Source of the DNA: Oasisia sp. SBJ-2009
Taxonomy: Eukaryota > Annelida > Polychaeta > Sabellida > Siboglinidae
DNA length: 64,000 nt
NCBI GenBank assembly: GCA_964017155.1
Contig: OZ024856.1
Coordinates: forward strand, 7,887,811 to 7,951,810
Reading direction: 5' to 3'
This document shows, in pieces, positions 61,678-64,000 of the stretch. Made by a program: the position numbers and the translations under genes. The notes beneath the pieces were generated by a model. The model had not been told where the DNA came from and made no database searches. It saw nothing but the letters and a program-made list of their open reading frames with translations. How positions within the stretch are numbered: the stretch's first letter is position 1; each line of letters opens with the position of its first letter.

Positions 61678-64000
61678 TTGTCGAGCTTCCAAAATGGTGC
61701 CTATATTTCGGAAATTACGCTAATCACCCTCAAAGTGCGCTTACGCCAATGCAAAGTTATTTTCACATCTGAAACCTACAATGTACCACTAATCTTCGTG
61801 ACATGTGTGGATTCGCATGATTCCCAGAACGAAGAGTCAAGTACAAGTGGGCGTGCTTCGATACTCGTACCTATTTTTTCGGAAATTACTGTAAACTCGC
61901 TTAAATGCGTTCGCGCCAAAATAACGGTATTGTCTCATCGGAAAACTACAACGTAGTACCACTATAATTATATACTTTTTTTTTGGATTTGCATAGGCCA
62001 GACAACAAGGAATAAAGTACAAGTGGTTGAATTTCGATGCTAATAGATAGTGGCTTTGGAAATTGCGAGAAACACCCCAAAATGCGCTTACGCCAATATA
62101 AGGGTATTTTCTCTTCTGAAAAATACAACGTACCAATACAGTTTGTTAGTTTTATGGATCGTCATCGGTTCCTGGACTAGAAATCAATTACAACTTGTCG
62201 AGCATCCAAAATGGTGCCTATATTTCGGAAATTACGCTAATCACCCTCAAAGTTCGCTTACGCCAATGCAAAGTTATTTTCACATCTGAAACCTACAATG
62301 TACCACTACTATTCGTGACATTTGTGGATTCGCATGGTTCCCAGGGCGAAGAGTCAAGTACAAGTGGTCCTGCTTCGATAAGCGTACCTATTTTTTCGGA
62401 AATTACGTTAAACTCCCTTAAATGCGTTCGCGCCAAATTAACGGTATTATCTCATCGGAAAACTACATCGTAGTACGACTATAATAAAATACTTTTTTTG
62501 GATTTGTATAGTCCAGACAACGAGGAATAAAGTACACGGGGTTGAATTTCGATACTAATAGATGGTGATTTTCGAAATTGCGATAAACACCCCAAAGTGC
62601 GCTTGCGCCAATATAAGGGTATTTTCTCTTCTGAAAAATACAACGTACAAATACAGTTCGTTAGTTTTATGGATCGTCATCGGTTCCCGAACTAGAAATC
62701 GACTACAACTTGTCGAGCTTCCAAAATGGTGCCTATATTTCGGAAATTACGCTAATCACCCTCAAAGTGCGCTTACGCCAAAGCAAAGTTATTTTCACAT
62801 CTGAAACCTACAATGTTCCACTACTATTCGTGACCTTTGTGGATTCGCGTGGTGCCCAGGGCGAAGAGTCGTGTACAAGTGGTCGTGCTTCGATACGCGT
62901 ACCTATTTTTTCGGAAATTACGTTAAACTCCCTTAAATGCGTTCGCGCCAAATTAACGGTATTATCTCATCGGAAAACTACATCGTAGTACGACTATATT
63001 AAGATACTTTTTTTGGATTTGTATAGTCCAGACAACGAGGAATAAAGTGCACGGGGTTGAATTTCGATAATAATATATAGTGATTTTCGAAATTTCGATA
63101 AACACCCCAAAGTGCGCTTGCGCCAATATAAGGGTATTTTCTCTTCTGAAAAATACAACGTACAAATACAGTTCGTTAGTTTTATGGATCGTCATCGGTT
63201 CCCGAACTAGAAATCGACTACAACTTGTCGAGCTTCCAAAATGGTGCCTATATTTCGGAAATTACGCTAATCACCCTCAAAGTGCGCTTACGCCAATGCA
63301 AAGTTATTTTCACATCTGAAACCTACAATGTACCACTACTCTTCGTGACATGTGTGGATTCGCATGATTCCCAGAACGAAGAGTCAAGTACAAGTGGGCG
63401 TGCTTCGATACTCGTACCTATTTTTTCCGAAATTACTGTAAACTCGCTTAAATGCGTTCGCGTCAAAACAACGGTATTGTCTCATCGGAAAACTACAACG
63501 TAGTACCACTATAATTAGATACTTTTTTTTGGATTTGCACAGGCCAGACAACGAGGAATAAAGTACAAGTGGTTGAATTTCGATACTAATAGATAGTGGC
63601 TTTGGAAATTGCGAGAAACACCCCAAAATGCGCTTACGCCAATATAAGGGTATTTTCTCTTCTGAAAAATACAACTTACCAATACAGTTCGTTAGTTTTA
63701 TGGATCGTCATCGGTTCCCGGACTAGAAATCAATTACAACTTGTCGAGCTTCCAAAATGGTGCCTATATTTCGGAAATTACGCTAATCACCCTCAAAGTG
63801 CGCTTACGCCAATGCAAAGTTATTTTCACATCTGAAACCTACAATGTACCACTACTATTCGTGACATTTGTGGATTCGCATGGTTCCCAGGGCGAAGAGT
63901 CAAGTACAAGTGGTCCTGCTTCGATAAGCGTACCTATTTTTTCGGAAATTACGTTAAACTCCCTTAAATGCGTTCGCGCCAAATTAACGGTATTATCTCA
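61678..64000 (+). repeat. Terminal mixed units, array continues past the edge
   Basis: Anchors 61678, 62195, 62710, 63225 and 63741. Unit 62195 (GATAAGCGTACC) and the GATGGTGATTTTCG subunit after it resemble 16809-17200. Unit 62710 starts as p1/k2 (CCAAAGCAAAG) and switches to a p3-like C2 (GTTCCACTAC, GATTCGCGTGG) with GGTGCCCAGG. The last unit again has GATAAGCGTACC. The window ends inside subunit A. Confidence 0.8.

Larger units (their letters stand above)
1..64000 (+). repeat. Tandem satellite array, ~516-bp unit, 124 anchors
   Basis: A 516-bp sequence repeats head to tail across the entire window. The anchor TTGTCGAGC (one-base variants in a few units) occurs 124 times between 294 and 63741, always in the same orientation. 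Spacings are 507-518 bp, mostly 514-518. No unit is inverted and no foreign sequence interrupts the array. Units differ by scattered substitutions, by T-run length (T6-T9 in subunit A, T6-T8 in subunit C) and by rare 1-6-bp indels. GC content is about 39% by hand count of one subunit. Short open frames of 60-112 codons recur on both strands in every unit and are a by-product of the repeat, not genes. Arrays like this are typical of eukaryotic centromeric, pericentromeric or subtelomeric heterochromatin; which of these applies here cannot be told from the sequence. The family is not recognised. Confidence 0.98.

Noticed and set aside
1..64000. Primate alpha satellite, suggested by the ~171-bp subunits
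   Set aside because: The length is similar, but I recognise no alphoid sequence and CpG is not depleted. Shared length near nucleosome size is common among unrelated satellites.
1..64000. CRISPR array
   Set aside because: The repeats are 516 bp with no short repeat-spacer alternation, and no cas-like genes are present.
1..64000. rDNA intergenic-spacer subrepeats
   Set aside because: No rRNA gene or spacer landmark occurs in 64 kb, and the array is far longer than usual spacer subrepeats.
1..64000. Transposable element or integrated virus
   Set aside because: There are no terminal repeats, integrase, transposase or polymerase motifs, target-site duplications or insertions interrupting the tandem register.

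Overview
The whole 64-kb window is one uninterrupted, head-to-tail satellite DNA array. I found no credible protein-coding gene, rRNA, tRNA, transposon or unique sequence. The basic repeat is about 516 bp. A fixed anchor in it (TTGTCGAGC or a one-base variant) occurs 124 times, from 294 to 63741, always on the + strand. Spacing is 507-518 bp, with a mean of about 515.8 bp. Both window edges lie inside the array, so its true length is unknown.

The 516-bp unit is itself a diverged trimer of subunits A (~175 bp), B (~170 bp) and C (~171 bp). They share about 70% identity (B against C, aligned by hand) and four conserved blocks. The strongest block is a CpG-rich box, TGCG-YTYR-CGCCAA, at the head of every subunit, so it recurs about every 170-176 bp. 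A, B and C each have two main sequence classes (A1/A2, B1/B2, C1/C2), and units combine these in a patterned way.

Above the unit level there are local higher-order repeats (HORs). Coordinates below run anchor to anchor, so their phase is arbitrary. Region I (1-15 kb): a 4-unit cassette p1-p4 (1841-7516, with one copy lacking p4), then a 5-unit HOR of 2582 bp twice (8548-13711). Region II (15-39 kb): a 4-unit cassette k1-k4 seen five times (17840-32783), passing into a 3-unit HOR of 1547 bp (32784-38969). Region III (39-45 kb): 2-unit HORs of about 1031-1032 bp. Region IV (46.2-59.6 kb): a 9-unit HOR of 4646-4647 bp, two full copies and an eight-unit third. Region V (59.6-64 kb): units resembling region I again. 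Chimeric units at several block borders fit unequal crossing-over or gene conversion.

This is eukaryotic heterochromatic satellite of the centromeric, pericentromeric or subtelomeric kind. CpG is not depleted (about 29 CpG in one 516-bp unit at about 39% GC), which argues against a heavily CpG-methylated vertebrate or plant genome and is compatible with an insect or other invertebrate. I do not recognise the family and cannot name the species. Regional HOR identity, the conserved box and the class-specific palindromes are the parts most worth following up.
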